From assembly GCA_011503125.2 (NCBI GenBank), contig WWBZ02000082.1:2666001-2730000 (forward strand): a DNA stretch of 64,000 nucleotides. The letters are read 5' to 3'. Shown here in pieces: positions 34,142-45,660 of this stretch. Position 1 is the first letter of the stretch; the number at the start of each line of letters is the position of its first letter. Source of the stretch: Botryosphaeria dothidea (lineage: Eukaryota > Ascomycota > Dothideomycetes > Botryosphaeriales > Botryosphaeriaceae). The position numbers and the translations under genes were made by a program. The notes under the pieces were generated by a model. It did not search any database, was not told the DNA's origin, and saw only the letters and a list, made by a program, of their open reading frames with translations.

Positions 34142-35362
34142 TCAAGGCGGCGGGGCAAGATCCAGCCCCTCAACAGTGAGCTTGAACGCATCATTACGCG
34201 CATAAGAGCCCGCAACATCGATATCCAAGCGGCCCCTATCGCACTCCTCGAAATCCACCTCGACGGCCAAAACATCGTCCTCGTTTTCCCAAGTAGGCCC
34301 AGCCAAAACGTCTCCATACGGGCCAACGATGCAGGAACCGCCACGGCAGACAAACTCCTCGTCCGCAGAAGATGAGAACTGCGGCGTGGTGAGGGCTGGT
34401 CTCGTATCCTCATCCTCCGAGATAGCCGAAGACAGAGGACCATGGCCATTGACGTCCGGGCCGGGGATGCTGATCTCATGGCCCTCCTCAATCGTCAACG
34501 TCGACCTCCTGCGCCCAGACTTCTTCGGCTCGACGACGTGGCCCACCGACGCCTGCTCCATCTTCTGCTGCTGCAGATGCCCATGCGGATCCCTCACCCA
34601 CGCCGGCAAATGCTTCCTCCTGACGCACTGATTCGAGCTCAGCACGTACGCGCGACTCTCGTTCGCGATGGTGCGCATGAGCGGCAACCACGTGTCCCTG
34701 GCATCCGCCGTCGGCGCGAGGTACAGGTTGACGTTCTGCGCGTAAATCGCGAAGCGCGTCAGGGGCATGAAGTTTTCCCAGCAGATGGCGGCCGCGAGCG
34801 TCAGCCGGACACCCTTGATCGTCGCCGTCACGGCCTTGAGCGTCTTCGCCTGGCCCTGCGCCCAGATGAGCCGCTCCGTGCCCGTCGGCATGACCTTGCG
34901 CCGCTTGCCCACCACGCCCCGCTGCGGACACACGTACACGACCGAGCAGTACAGGCTGCCGCCGCTCCTCTCGACCAGGCCCGTCACGACGAACACGCCC
35001 GTCTCGCGCGCCACGCGCTCCAGCTCCTCGCGCGTGCCGTCGCCGCGGTGCTTCGCCCCCTTGGCGACCGGCAGCCGGCGCTCGACCCAGTCGTCGCCGG
35101 CGTCCTGCGGCGTGTCGCCCAGGTCGACGGCGTCGTTGAAGTAGGCCAGGAACTGGTCGCGCCCCGCGGGGTCGCGCGCGCCGACGCGGGCGCCGAAGTC
35201 GCACGTGCGCGGGTAGCCGCCCAGGTAGGCTTCCGGGAACAGGATGAGGTCGACGCCGGTGCGTGCGGCCTTGCGCGTCGTCTGCTCCAGCGCCCGGACC
35301 GTCTCGGGCGTGGTGTCGAGCGTGCGGGCCTGCGCGACGGCGAGCTTCAAGGTTTTGGGCAT
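34142..35362 (-). CDS. Nitrilase / carbon-nitrogen hydrolase
   Basis: Single exon, 406 aa. Nitrilases hydrolyse nitriles to acids and ammonia with a Glu-Lys-Cys triad. All three are visible: Glu44 in [12 protein letters not shown], Lys156 in [15 protein letters not shown], and the nucleophile Cys194 in [13 protein letters not shown]. The last block, with its Trp-Glu, is typical of true aliphatic/aromatic nitrilases rather than amidases. [14 protein letters not shown] and SSNQCVRR follow as expected. Between the segment around DPHGHLQQQ and [11 protein letters not shown] there is an insertion of about 75 residues, rich in Ser, Asp and Glu, not usual for the family. The protein continues with [18 protein letters not shown]. 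No targeting signal. Substrate not inferable; plant-derived nitriles are a common assumption for fungal enzymes. Confidence 0.93.
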   Translation of the reverse strand: MPKTLKLAVAQARTLDTTPETVRALEQTTRKAARTGVDLILFPEAYLGGYPRTCDFGARVGARDPAGRDQFLAYFNDAVDLGDTPQDAGDDWVERRLPVAKGAKHRGDGTREELERVARETGVFVVTGLVERSGGSLYCSVVYVCPQRGVVGKRRKVMPTGTERLIWAQGQAKTLKAVTATIKGVRLTLAAAICWENFMPLTRFAIYAQNVNLYLAPTADARDTWLPLMRTIANESRAYVLSSNQCVRRKHLPAWVRDPHGHLQQQKMEQASVGHVVEPKKSGRRRSTLTIEEGHEISIPGPDVNGHGPLSSAISEDEDTRPALTTPQFSSSADEEFVCRGGSCIVGPYGDVLAGPTWENEDDVLAVEVDFEECDRGRLDIDVAGSYARNDAFKLTVEGLDLAPPP

Positions 35363-35694
35363 TGTGAAGGGAGTTGTTAGTGGAACTATGGTGGTTCCTA
35401 AGGCTCCGGGGGAGGAATTGAGAGGGTTGAATAGTTGAAAGGTGGGAGGAAGGAGGAAGAAGGAGTCATCGTTGGAGAGTGGAGTGAAGTCTGATGAATG
35501 CGGGGACCATCGAGGTCGTGAGCGAATGGAGCTGCGGAGCTATCCGAACTCGGCATCATCGGCATCCTCGGCAGGCAATCACGTCACGGCCTGACAAAGA
35601 ATGCTCATTCACGATAACACTTCTTGGTCATCGGAAGCATAGGCTCGAGTCGAAGGCATGGCAAAGACATCAACTTGAAAGCTGGTGCAATGTT
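35363..35694. other. Intergenic
   Basis: 5' flank of the nitrilase gene and 3' flank of the Sac phosphatase gene, both on the minus strand. Nothing else is seen. Confidence 0.45.
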
Positions 35695-38600
35695 CTAGCA
35701 TTGGTGAATATTATGAATTGTATACTCTTGAGAATGCAGCCGTCTTATCATCTCTATGGTACTCATGAGAAAGACATAACGCACGGCTAAGCTGCAGAAA
35801 TAAACAAGGGAACCACCAAACCCCCCAAGAATGGATATATCAAAGAAATTAAGCATCTCCCCAAACTTCCCTCTACGATGCAGAGATGTACTAGAAGAAA
35901 CCCCCAAGGAAAAATTACCTCTCATCGTGATCAAGCCCATACCAGCTTCTTCAACGAATAACCAATCTGCTCCAAGTAACTTGTGCTCTTCTTTGCCTCT
36001 GCCAGCGAAAACAATATCTCTATGCTGTATCGGCAAGTCGTCTCCCTCTGCAATTATGCCCTTCCCCTTTCCTGTAGTACCACTCTGCGCGTTCACTCTA
36101 GCTCGCAGAGTCTTTGCTCGTTTAATCTCTTCACAAATCATGCTTACGAGCTCACGCTCACTAGGCGGCTCAGAATCAGCGTCTGTGCTGCCTCTAGTAG
36201 TGGCGAAGCTCGACTTAGGAGGGAGCGCCTTGAATGCGAGATAGCGCTTCTCCGTGCCGGGTGGCAGCGGCGAGCCAACTGCTGATTCATCTTGTTGCTG
36301 TTGCTTCTGCGGTGTCTGCGGCGTGCCTTTGGCGTCCTTCGGTGCCTCCGGGGCGTCATCTATCGTTGACTGGTTGTTCTTAGCCGCCGTTGCTTGCTTG
36401 CCCTCGCTCGGCTTGGCGACTTGGTCCCTTAGATCCTCATCCATCGTATTTCTCCTGTCTGCCTCCTCTTTCACTTCAGCTCGAGCCTGAGCTTCAGACT
36501 CGCTCTTCTCATTCGAGAGGCTCCTTGTGTTCACACGCACCAAATTAGGGCCCTTGTGCACGTATTCGACCAGGAAGCCCACGTTTTTCGACTCGTCCAT
36601 GTGACGTGGTGCCAGAGTGCTGGTGATATAGGCTCCTTTCGTGAGACCCGTCAGATCCTCAAGTTCAATTCGCTCGAATTCGCGTACTTTCTCCGTGCCC
36701 CAATCGAAACGGCAGAAGTAGAGTGCACGCTCGGTCAGAAGGAGAACGCACTCCTCGAAGGGCAAGGCACGGAGTGAATTTGACTTGGCCGGGCAAGACA
36801 GGGTCCATCCGTGCACAAGGTCTTCTTGCGGGTCTTCGATAACAAGTTCAGCACAACGTGAAATGGCGAGTTGTCTGACCTTCCGAAGGTCAATGGCGTA
36901 GTCCTGTGCCTTCATGTCGTCCTCAAAGTCGGCGAAGATATTTTCGGTAGCGCGGCCAAGGAGGTAATCGATTACAGCCTGGGCAAAGTAATCATTGACG
37001 ATGTTGTTGTAGTAACGCGAGAGTGTAAGACCAAAGTCTGTCAGAGCCCCGGTAATATTGCGCTTCCGTGTACGCGTGAAGTCGCCCTTCAAGGCCGCCG
37101 TTCCAGCGTACTGCCTCGAAATGGCATCGCCATTGTCTGCCCAAAGTGTGTTGAACCAGGCAGTGCGAGGGTCATGTTGGAGGTCGATGCTGACCTTTTG
37201 GTCGGCCAGTTGTTTCTCAAGAGCTTCGCGGGCACAGGCTGATTGCACAACATTTGTGCGGTCCAAGCAGTCCATGCAGTTCGTGCGGAGAATGCCACTC
37301 TGCATCTGGACTATCCGTCCATGGTCCTCGACGGTCCATCCGTAGGTCTTCATGTTCTTGGATAAAGAGTTCATAAGGAGTGCCACATTCTCGAACTTCA
37401 TGCCCCTGCAAACGTTATGGAAATCAAACCACTCAAATCCGAGCAGCATGCCTCTCCCATCGATACCGCCTCTTTCATTGAGTGAGTTCGCATAGTCCTC
37501 ATATGCAGCACCAATCTTCTTCTCATTACCGTGTTTGTCCACAAGCGAGGCACCTGAATACCCCCATACCTGGCAGCTAATTGGGAGAAATGAAGCTTGA
37601 ATGCAGCTGCATTGGTCTCCGGAGAGCCCCAGAATTGAACGATTGGTTTCAGACTGTAAGGAGATTGAGAGAAGAAGAGGGGTATGGAGCCTCTGAATTG
37701 CACAAATGAGTAAATCTTGCCGTCTTCTGAGTCCCATGACTGCGGTGACAGAATTTGCTCCGTTTCGACACTATTAGCAACGTGGCCATCTTCATCGATA
37801 CCGCGGCGGAGATACCGCAAGCCTGCTCTTTGGATTGAACGACGGGATATCAATGTGATCACGTAGTCCTTCTTTGTGGAGCTGTGAACAGACAGAGGCG
37901 TCACTTGAGGCTGAGCCAAGCCCGACTTAGTACTAGTCCTGGATGGTGGAGGGGGAGATGATGCTCGTTTAGCGGCAGCCCCTTCCTGAGCAGCGACGAC
38001 TTCTTGCGGCTCGGATGCAGCGCCTACCACGGCTGCCTCGGATGACTCTGGCGATACGTCGACAGAGAATACCCTCTGTCCCACAAACCCTTGAATGATT
38101 GGTAGGACGAAGCTATGCTGGCCGGCTGCGATGAAGGGCCCGATGATATGCCTATTCCAAAAGAACTGTTGAAATTAGCTAGAAACAATTTGTCGATCAC
38201 CCAGCAACTGAGTGCTTACCAAGGGGTCGTAGAGCTTCCATAGCGGGAGGGAGGAGTGAGTCTCGGTCTGCCTGCTCCAACTCCGTGAGAGGTCAAGGTC
38301 ATGCGAAAAGAAAAAACTTCTGCTGCTGAAGTAGAGTTTAGTGGTCTTCAAGATCTTGGGCAAAAGAGTGCCAGTGGTATTGTCTGAGGACTTGGGCAGG
38401 TTCTCAGTCACATCCTCGATGGGCTTTACAGCGGCGTCAGATCCGGAAGGAGGCGGCGACACAGGAGAGGCGGCCGTGGCAGCCGCAGCTTCGGGAGCGT
38501 CCTGCGGTGCAGCTGGCGGAGGCTTGGATTTGGCTTCTGCGCCAGGTCCTCGTCGCTGCTCATTGCCTTGCATACGCCTGCCCTCCGCGCTCCAGCCTTT

Positions 38601-39271
38601 TCTGGAGAACCATCGCTGAGCGAATCTGCCATATACCCCCTTACGACCTATCACATCCTCTGCGACACTAGTTCTCCGGTCCGGCACGGTCGCTGCGGTT
38701 GCATTCTTCTCAGCTTCCGGCGGCGGAGTATCCGGCAAGGACTCATCGACCGTGAGGTGATCGGATGAGGTGTCTGTGTCCGTCTCTGTGTCCGACTCAG
38801 ACTCGGAATCTTCGCCGCTGCCATCCGAACCCTTGTGGCGCTTCAGACTTTCGCGCGCTTGTGTGATGGCGTTGTTTGCCTCGCTTGCGAAGCAAGAGGG
38901 ATGAGCGCGACATCGGTAATAACGTAAATGGGCTTCCCACGTATCTGGGCGATGATTTCGCGGCGAGATATGGCGATTAGGAAGGTGGATTTCGCGGCTT
39001 GTAGAAGGCCTGGCGCGGGAGTGAATCTGGGTTAGCAGTGGTCTCAGTCGATGCGCAAGTCGGATGAGCCTCACCAACAATTCCATGGGCTTCCAGCGCC
39101 TGTGGGTAGTATCCTCTTCGCGGCGATCCTTCAACAGCGGCTGTATATTGCCCTTGTAGTCGATCTTGATGGCCTGCTGGGTCGTCGGGGATGGTTGCGC
39201 GGCGGGGAGGGCTGCAGAACTAGGCCGTCGACAGCGGCGAAGATAAGCAGCTTCCGAACGAGGCCCGGCAT
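35695..39271 (-). CDS. Sac-domain phosphoinositide phosphatase (INPP5F/Sac2-like)
   Basis: Removes phosphate from membrane phosphoinositides. The N-terminal block is MPGLVRKLLIFAAVDGLVLQ, followed after a 65-nt intron (39010-39074) by FLIAISRREIIAQIRGKPIY, then a long acidic and Pro-rich insert. A 54-nt intron (38166-38219) joins KLYDPL to FFWNRHIIGPFI. The Sac core follows: TLISRRSIQRAGLRYLRRGI, RGSIPLFFSQSPYSLKP and the catalytic CX5R loop in RTNCMDCLDRTNVVQS. After it come DNGDAISRQYAGTAALKGD and an hSac2-type region (GWTLSCPAKSNSLRALPFEE), then a disordered Gln/Ser-rich tail. Frame changes without introns occur near 39110, 38890 and 37553, each with conserved text on both sides (for example GGIQ then ASLVDKHG), so single-base errors are likely. 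The start is firm because the N-terminal block is family-typical. Confidence 0.85.
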
Positions 39272-39926
39272 GTTGTCTTGCGCGCTGTGTTGTTGAATTC
39301 AGCGCGGGGCATGGTGGGATGGAGGCTGTTTACGGCAGCGGCATCGGAAGGAGACTTGTCGCAAGGCATTGGCTCATGACGTCGTCATGCTTGCAAACAC
39401 TAGCGCCCCGCGCTGCAGTGCGCCCAATAACGAGCATTTGGGGCCTGACCTTTGTCTCTCTTACGGTCCACCGTGCGCTATTGTCAAATGACCCTGTAAA
39501 ACATGAGTGAAATCTTTGAAGGGCTTGCTCGTCCTCGTAACATACCGCATGAGTCCTGCAAGGTCGAACGAGCGTGTATACCGGCACAGCTGGTGCCCGA
39601 AGGCGCGTGCTCCAGGTAGGGTCCGCATGAGCCCTTTGCGATGGGATGAGGTCCGACGAGACATTTCCGCACGGTGCTTCAATCTGCGCTCGCGTGCAGC
39701 GACGCGTCTCGCGTCTGCATCAGAACCCATGTCCAAAAAGCTCCGGTTCCTGGAACACGCATCCCTGCTCCGACCAAAATCCGATGATGCATCACGCTTA
39801 ATAGGTATGTTCCCCAGCGAACATCAACATTGATATAAAATAAGATAAAATGGCATTCATAAAGATCGTAAAGCATTTTTGCGACACGACAAACGCATCT
39901 TCCCTCCTAGAACCCCTTGGACAGCA
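39272..39926. other. Intergenic
   Basis: 5' flank of the Sac phosphatase gene and 3' flank of the aldolase gene. Nothing coding is seen. Confidence 0.4.
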
Positions 39927-40862
39927 CTACTTGTAGAACTCGCCCTTGCACTGCTCCTCCTCATACTCGAAGTCCGGGCTGGAACTCCCAATACAACGAT
40001 TCCTGATCCGCGCCCATCTTGAAGGTATACGCCGCGGCCTCATCCGGGACCCAACACCTTCGGGACACCGTTCGCCGCGGCGGCCTCGACCATCAGCTGA
40101 ACCTCGCAGCTCCTCTCCATCAAGGTGTACAGGTAGGCCGCCTCGTCGACCGTGTGGCCCACAGTCAGCAGTCCGTGGTTCCTCAGGATCAAGCCCTTGC
40201 CGTTGGGTCCAAGCGCACCGGGCCAACCGCTTGCCCTCGTCCTCGGAGAAAACGATGCCGCCGCAGTCCTTGTAAACGGCCTGGGCATCGCCCGTAAAAG
40301 TAGCAGACGTCCTGGTTGAGCATCTCAAGCGGGCGGGCAAAGGAGCTCCATGCCTTGCCGTACTTGGAGTGGGTATGGCAGGCCGCGTTGGCGTCCGGCC
40401 GCGCCTTGTGCACCGCACTGTGGATCAGGAAGCCGGCCGCGTTGGCCGGCCGCGACATGTTGCCGCCGATGGCCTTGCCGTCATAGTCAAACCAGGATCA
40501 TGTCGGATGCCTTGAGTTGTCCGAAGTGCTTGCAAGCGGGTTTCGTCCAGAAAGTGTGGGGGTTCTGGTGTGGTCTTAGTGGTATGTCTATCGGCAAGAG
40601 CAAGGAGCTACTACCTCAGGGTCTCGAACGGAGATATGACCAGACATGCCTCTGTGAAACCCTTACGAGCAAAGACACGGAAGGCGCATGCCATGTGGGA
40701 GAGGATGAAGTGACGCTGCTTATCCATGTCCGAATAGAGAGGGATCCCGGGCAGGCAGACGCCTTGCGAAATTGCTTGAAGAGGCGTCATTTCCTCCTTG
40801 CCATGAGGTTTGAAAGAAACGATGGCATCCTCCTTCTTTTCCTCGATTGCCGAAGGGGCCAT
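39927..40862 (-). CDS. Class II aldolase/adducin family protein, frame-disrupted
   Basis: The minus strand carries the whole family pattern, split over frames. It starts [15 protein letters not shown], then [15 protein letters not shown] and [45 protein letters not shown] and [20 protein letters not shown] follow (the two His of the zinc site lie in CHTH). [36 protein letters not shown] (third zinc His) and [15 protein letters not shown] come next, and it ends [14 protein letters not shown]. At least six frame changes are needed, while the encoded residues stay conserved on both sides, so errors in the sequence are likelier than an old pseudogene. The fold binds a divalent metal and acts on phosphorylated sugars or related compounds; many fungal members have no assigned substrate. 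Confidence 0.75.
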
Positions 40863-41952
40863 GGTGTATTCTTGATTAGGAGATGAAGAAAGGAGGCTGG
40901 ATGTTGCAAGACTTGTAGGATAGAAAAGAGAGATGCTGAAAGAGAATTAAGTTGAAATATCCAAGCAGCTGAGGATAGATGGTGGATTGTTCAAAGCGCT
41001 CGAGGCCTGAGAGGTGGCGGAGAAAGAGATGCACGCCCTATGTTGGCATGTTCGATCGCTTATCAAGCTGGATACATTATTGGCAGCGACGGCGGGCCAA
41101 TCGCACATAGGCCGGCGGTGAGGCCTTGGCTGTCGGATTTCAGCGGCGTGGCGGCAGAACGATCAGAAGATGTTGGACGGGTGCAAATCGGTGCAACTCC
41201 GTGAGTGGGGCATGCTGCGGAAACGAGTTAAAGAGTCGCGGAGTGGGGTTAGCGAGCTGCCTTGTGGTCGAATCGCTATGGCCTTCCAAAAGCATAAGCC
41301 ACTAGCCTTCCTGAAGCGTAACCACTGGCCTACCAAGCACATAACCACAACGGCGTAGCCGCAATGACATTTTCGCATTCTACAAACACTATTTGGTATC
41401 GAAAACAGGAGAGCTTTCTGAATTTCACTTAAGCACTGCCATTTTTAGTGGCCTCAATCATGGTTCTATGGACAATAAGCTAACACCGGTTAGTATACCT
41501 TTTCTTTGAGGCAATTGACTCCTTGATTTTCTCTTCTTCTTATTACGTATTGCACTTCTTCAAGAAACGTGTTCAAATGGCTAAACCTTCTAGTCATCGA
41601 AGACAGCTGTCAGCAATCTCAAGTGAACCTGACCTACCACATTTCCTACCCAAACCGTGGTTATTTATTTGTTCAAAGCATTTGAAAATCTATGCTTTAG
41701 GTGAAATACCGTAGTGAATTGGCTGAGCACGATTTTGTCGACGTGCCTGACAAATTCCCTTGCTTGTGCAGTGATAACTAAATATGAGAAAAGAATTCGG
41801 ATATAGTAGTATAACTTAGCCAACAAAATAGTCCCGCTCTGAAGACTGTGAGAGAAGCTGAATGGTAAAGACAAAATGCTCACCAAGCGAAGCGCCATGA
41901 CGTCGTCAAACCATATTTACCCGTCTTGGATCTTCCATGAACCCCTGTTAAA
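40863..41952. other. Intergenic, AT-richer
   Basis: 5' flank of the aldolase gene and 3' flank of the Pex22-like gene. The stretch 41380-41870 is notably AT-richer than the rest, which would fit an old RIP-affected remnant, but I see no terminal repeats or coding relics. Confidence 0.45.
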
Positions 41953-43290
41953 TCAATCCTTGTCGCCAACCCGACGCTCAAAATCATCAATCAGCCTTGC
42001 GCTGTCCACGACCTCTACGCACTTTCCAAGGCCGATCATGTTGGTAGTCTCCCACCACTTCTTATCCCTAACGCGGCCACCACCTTCACCCTCGTCCTCG
42101 GTGTCAACCAGCCCAAGACCGACACCACCAGCGCCAACAACAATCATAACTTGGCCGACCCAGTTTCTGATTTGCTCCACATATTCTCCCTGAACACCGG
42201 AAAGATCCTCAGTCAGGTATACGAGGTCAGGCGCTAGATGGCGGAGCATGTGCACGTGGCCGCTTGGCGTCGTGAAGGGCATGACCATCGTTGGCTTCTC
42301 CACCAAGCGAAGAGCTTGCGCATAGATGCTGTTGTACAATTGAGTTTTCGGATGCCGTCATCGAAGGGGTATTTCCGGATTTGGGCGTATTGTGTCCGCT
42401 GCCATAGGGCTGGGATTCGAGAGCCTCGTCGCCGGGGGTCTGGGCTGGGGTCGAAATGGCGGAGTACGAGGAGCCAAGGGAGCCAGGTTGATTACTAGAG
42501 CTAGAACGCGGCTTGAGAGAAGGCGCATAAACAAGGACGAAGAGGTTGTGGTTGCGAAGTTCGTGGGCGGAAGGTGGGATAGGATTGACTGCCAAAATTA
42601 GAGAATTAAACTTCTTATGCAAAGCGACAAGGCTTACCGGATGTTCCTGGTAAGGGGCATGGTCATCCTCCTGCAGAGGGGCATCGGCGGAGACGACAAC
42701 CACAACCGTCCTCTTCCTCTGTCCCGGCCGCAGTGGTTTGACGGGAGGCTGAAGGGTCGCGTTGAACGCATCAGTGTGCGTTCCGACTGCCGAGATACTT
42801 TGCGACGAGTGTGCTTCCACGTTTCGGCGCGCAGCTTCCTCGGACCATCTGGAGTGGTCGCCATAATCCTCGCGGTCCTCTTCGCGGATGGATCCAAGCG
42901 CAGCGCCAAATGCTGTGCCAGCGGCAGCTACGCCAGCCGCAAGCCTCCGGCTCGCGTGTCGAACACTTGCTGCGGGCTAGGACGTGCGACGAATGGCGCC
43001 AGACATACGCGCCACAAACCCTTCATCTTGGTCTCTGGTCACGCCGATAGACTCGGGTATGTGTCGTCCGCATAGCCCGGAGGCTGGGGCGGACGAAATG
43101 TATTCCCCTCCTCGCCGTAGCTGAGGTCTGCGTCGTCATCGTCGTCGCATCTTTGCGTTCGCTCCAGACCCATGCCGCGACGCCCACAGTAGCGACAGAA
43201 ACGGTGATGATGAGAGGGACCCAGTAGCCGAAGGTAGATCGGCGCGAGCTCTGCTGACCGGCGGTCGTAGCGGTCGTAGGAGAAGGACAT
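41953..43290 (-). CDS. Peroxin 22-like protein (Pex4 anchor)
   Basis: Pattern matches fungal Pex22-like proteins, which anchor the ubiquitin-conjugating enzyme Pex4 at the peroxisome so that Pex5 can be recycled. Seen in order: start MSFSYDRYDRR; a membrane helix in another frame, STFGYWVPLIITVSVATVGV followed by AAWVWSERKD; an acidic stretch and GNTFRPPQPPGYADD; EAHSSQSISAVGTHTDAFNA; RKRTVVVVVSADAP; NNHNLFVLVYAP-like LRNHNLFVLVYAPSLK; and the strongly conserved VMPFTTPSGHVHMLRHLAPD, ending in EQIRNWVGQVMIVVG. Frame changes near 43255, 43150, 43045 and 42350 interrupt it without introns, again with conserved text on both sides. An intron may also lie at about 42600. Divergent from GCD1 with 512 bp between. 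Confidence 0.75.
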
Positions 43291-43802
43291 GATCACTCCT
43301 CACATTATTTTGCGCATGCAATCGTAAGGTGGAGGATTTTTAGCAGCGCGCTGATTCGAAGGGCAGAAAATCCGAAAAGCTTTGGGGGTGGCTGGGCGGG
43401 CAGTTGGGCGGAGAGCTTCGAGATGGCACCTGCTTGTTGTTTGTGGAGGCTGGCCGAGGTCTGGGGAAGGACTAATTAGTAGTTGCCGGGTCAGGCCCTC
43501 GCGGCAGCAATACTAAAAGCGGCCAAGTTCTTTTTTCGGCCTCGCGCACGGTTCAGGAACATGCCGCAGATCGCGAGCCGATGCGTCACCGGCCGTCCCG
43601 CATCGCATTTTTTGAGCTTCAACACAACACTGCGGCCGCCAACCCTGACTCTTCTCCGCCGCACCGGCTGCGGTCGACCTCGCCCACCCAACTGCACCAA
43701 CCACAACCATCGACTGTACTTGTGTCCGCGGCACCTCCCCGTCTTGGCCAACGAAGCGCACTAAATTATCAAATTCCCGCCGCGGGGCTGTGACTCGACA
43801 CC
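43291..43802. other. Divergent promoter of the Pex22-like gene and GCD1
   Basis: A 512-bp shared upstream region of two housekeeping genes. No clear TATA box. Nothing coding is seen. Confidence 0.5.
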
Positions 43803-45660
43803 ATGCCGCACGCAAACATGCCCGCGCCAGGCTTTCAGGCTCTGATCCTTTGTGGACCCGGTGTCTCCTTGGACACTTTCACATCTAGCCCGAAGGACTT
43901 CCCTAAAGCCCTGGTACCTATCGCCAACCGCCCCATGGTTTGGTATCCGCTCGAGTGGTGCTACCGTATGGGAATCACGAGTATGTAATTGTATGTCGGT
44001 GCGGGTCATTCTGAGGATCTCTGACAATAATACCCTGCAGATATCACCTTGGTCACGCCCCCGGAATCCGCCGAAGCTCTCGAAGCTGCCCTGTCACAGA
44101 ATCCTCATTTGACCTCTCTGCCCTCGCCGAAACCTGACATCCTTGCACCGGAGGACTTGACACAAACTACGGGCACTGGAGAGCTTTTCAGGTTAAAAGA
44201 GGTTCAGGATATCATCGAAGGCGACTTTATTGTTCTCCCATGCGACTTGGTCTGCGAGCTGGATGGTGCAAGCCTGTTGGAGTCGTGGATGGTCGAGCAA
44301 GGCGGTCTCGGAGGAGCAACAGGAGGCAGGCAGAACAACCGCTTCATTCCTATGAGCACTGGTGGAGAGAAGAGCGGAAGGAGAGGCGGTCTCGGCGTTT
44401 GGTACCAGACGAAGGGGGAGGCTGCCGTGAAGGGTGAAGAGACAGACTTCATTGCAACCACGCCGCTGCCGAAGCCCGTTGTTCCGCCGCATTCTGGATC
44501 ACTGCGACCTAGCTTGGCCAACCTGGTCTACTCCATTCCTACGGATGTTATGAACGACATAACCGAGGAAAGCAAGCATTTCCCTATCAGGCATACGCTT
44601 CTTCAAAAACATGGAAGGGTCAGAATGTTGACAACAACTCGCGACTCTCACGTATACTTCTTCCCCTACTGGGCATTGGATATGATTAAGAAGAACGAGA
44701 AATTCGACACTCTTAGCGATGCCCTCAGCTGGTGGGCCAAGGCAGGATGGCAATCAGGCTTGGGCGAGAAGCTCGGTCTGCGCGAAATCCTTTGCCCGTC
44801 GGAACTCGAGGGCGCCGACGATATCATGGCAGCAAGTGGAATACTCCAAGATGAAGTTGACGTCGCAGCTCTCAGCACTACTTTCCAAACCAAGATTAGC
44901 GATGTAGATTCGCAACCCATCTTCGCGTCAAGAGTAATGGATTCGGATAGCCCGTCGGTCTCGGTCACCAGCCCAGACGCAGAGCCCAACGTCGAAGTAC
45001 CGCCTATTTTCGCTTACGTCCAGCCACGCGAACCTTCTGCTCCCTTCATCCGTCGTGTCGATACGGCAGCACTCCTTCTCAACGTCTCGCTGCGTCTTGC
45101 CAAGCTGCCCTCTATCGAGGAAGCCGGCAGGAATGCAGCCTCGCCTTTCGCCCACTCCTCTAAGATTGCGCATCCCGACAGCGTGCCTAAGAAGTGCCGC
45201 GTCGAGGCTGAGAATAGTCTGGTTGCCGAGAACGTCATCATCGAGGAGAAGTGCAATATCAAGGAGTCGGTCATTGGTGCCAACTGCAAAATCGGCACTG
45301 GCGCGCGTCTTCAGCGCTGCTTGCTGATGGACGGTGCGGAAGTTGGTGAGAACTGCCAGCTCACTGGCTGTATCCTGGGCCGAAGGTGCAAGATTGAGGG
45401 CGGACCGGCTAAGGCGGATGAAAAGACAATTCTGAAGGATTGTGAGGTTCAGGAGGGTCATATTGTTGAGTGGGGCAGTAAGTTTTAGAAATCCCCTATT
45501 CCGGCTAAGGAAAATGCTAACGATCTGTGCAGAGGAGTGGAAGGACGAGAAGTTCAAGCGATTTGGTGGAGACCTGGAGGGTGAAGAGGACGATGCGTTT
45601 GGAGATGGCGAAGTTATGGATGATCTGATGCCCGAGCACCCCGGTGACTCTCTGCGCTGA
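43803..45660 (+). CDS. GCD1: Translation initiation factor eIF2B subunit gamma
   Basis: Part of the catalytic subcomplex of eIF2B, the guanine nucleotide exchange factor that recharges eIF2 and is the target of stress-induced eIF2 phosphorylation. Exons 43803-43980, 44041-45477 and 45533-45660 give 580 aa, about the length of yeast Gcd1. The N-terminal half is a nucleotidyltransferase-like fold (ALILCGPG, DFPKALVPIANRPMVWYPLE, and IVLPCDLVCE). The C-terminal half has the left-handed beta-helix repeats (NVIIEEKCNIKESVIGANCK, then GTGARLQRCLLMDGAEVGEN and LTGCILGRRCKIEGG). It ends with an acidic tail EEDDAFGDGEVMDDL. The introns are 60 and 55 nt, with donors GTATGT and GTAAGT. Several Ser/Pro-rich inserts enlarge the middle. 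No anomalies. Confidence 0.95.

Noticed and set aside
34442..35380. Plus-strand open frame opposite the nitrilase (312 codons)
   Set aside because: The minus strand encodes a complete nitrilase with its catalytic triad; this frame is Arg/His/Ala-rich antisense.
41380..41870. AT-rich stretch considered as an old transposon
   Set aside because: No terminal repeats, target duplication or coding relics could be found.
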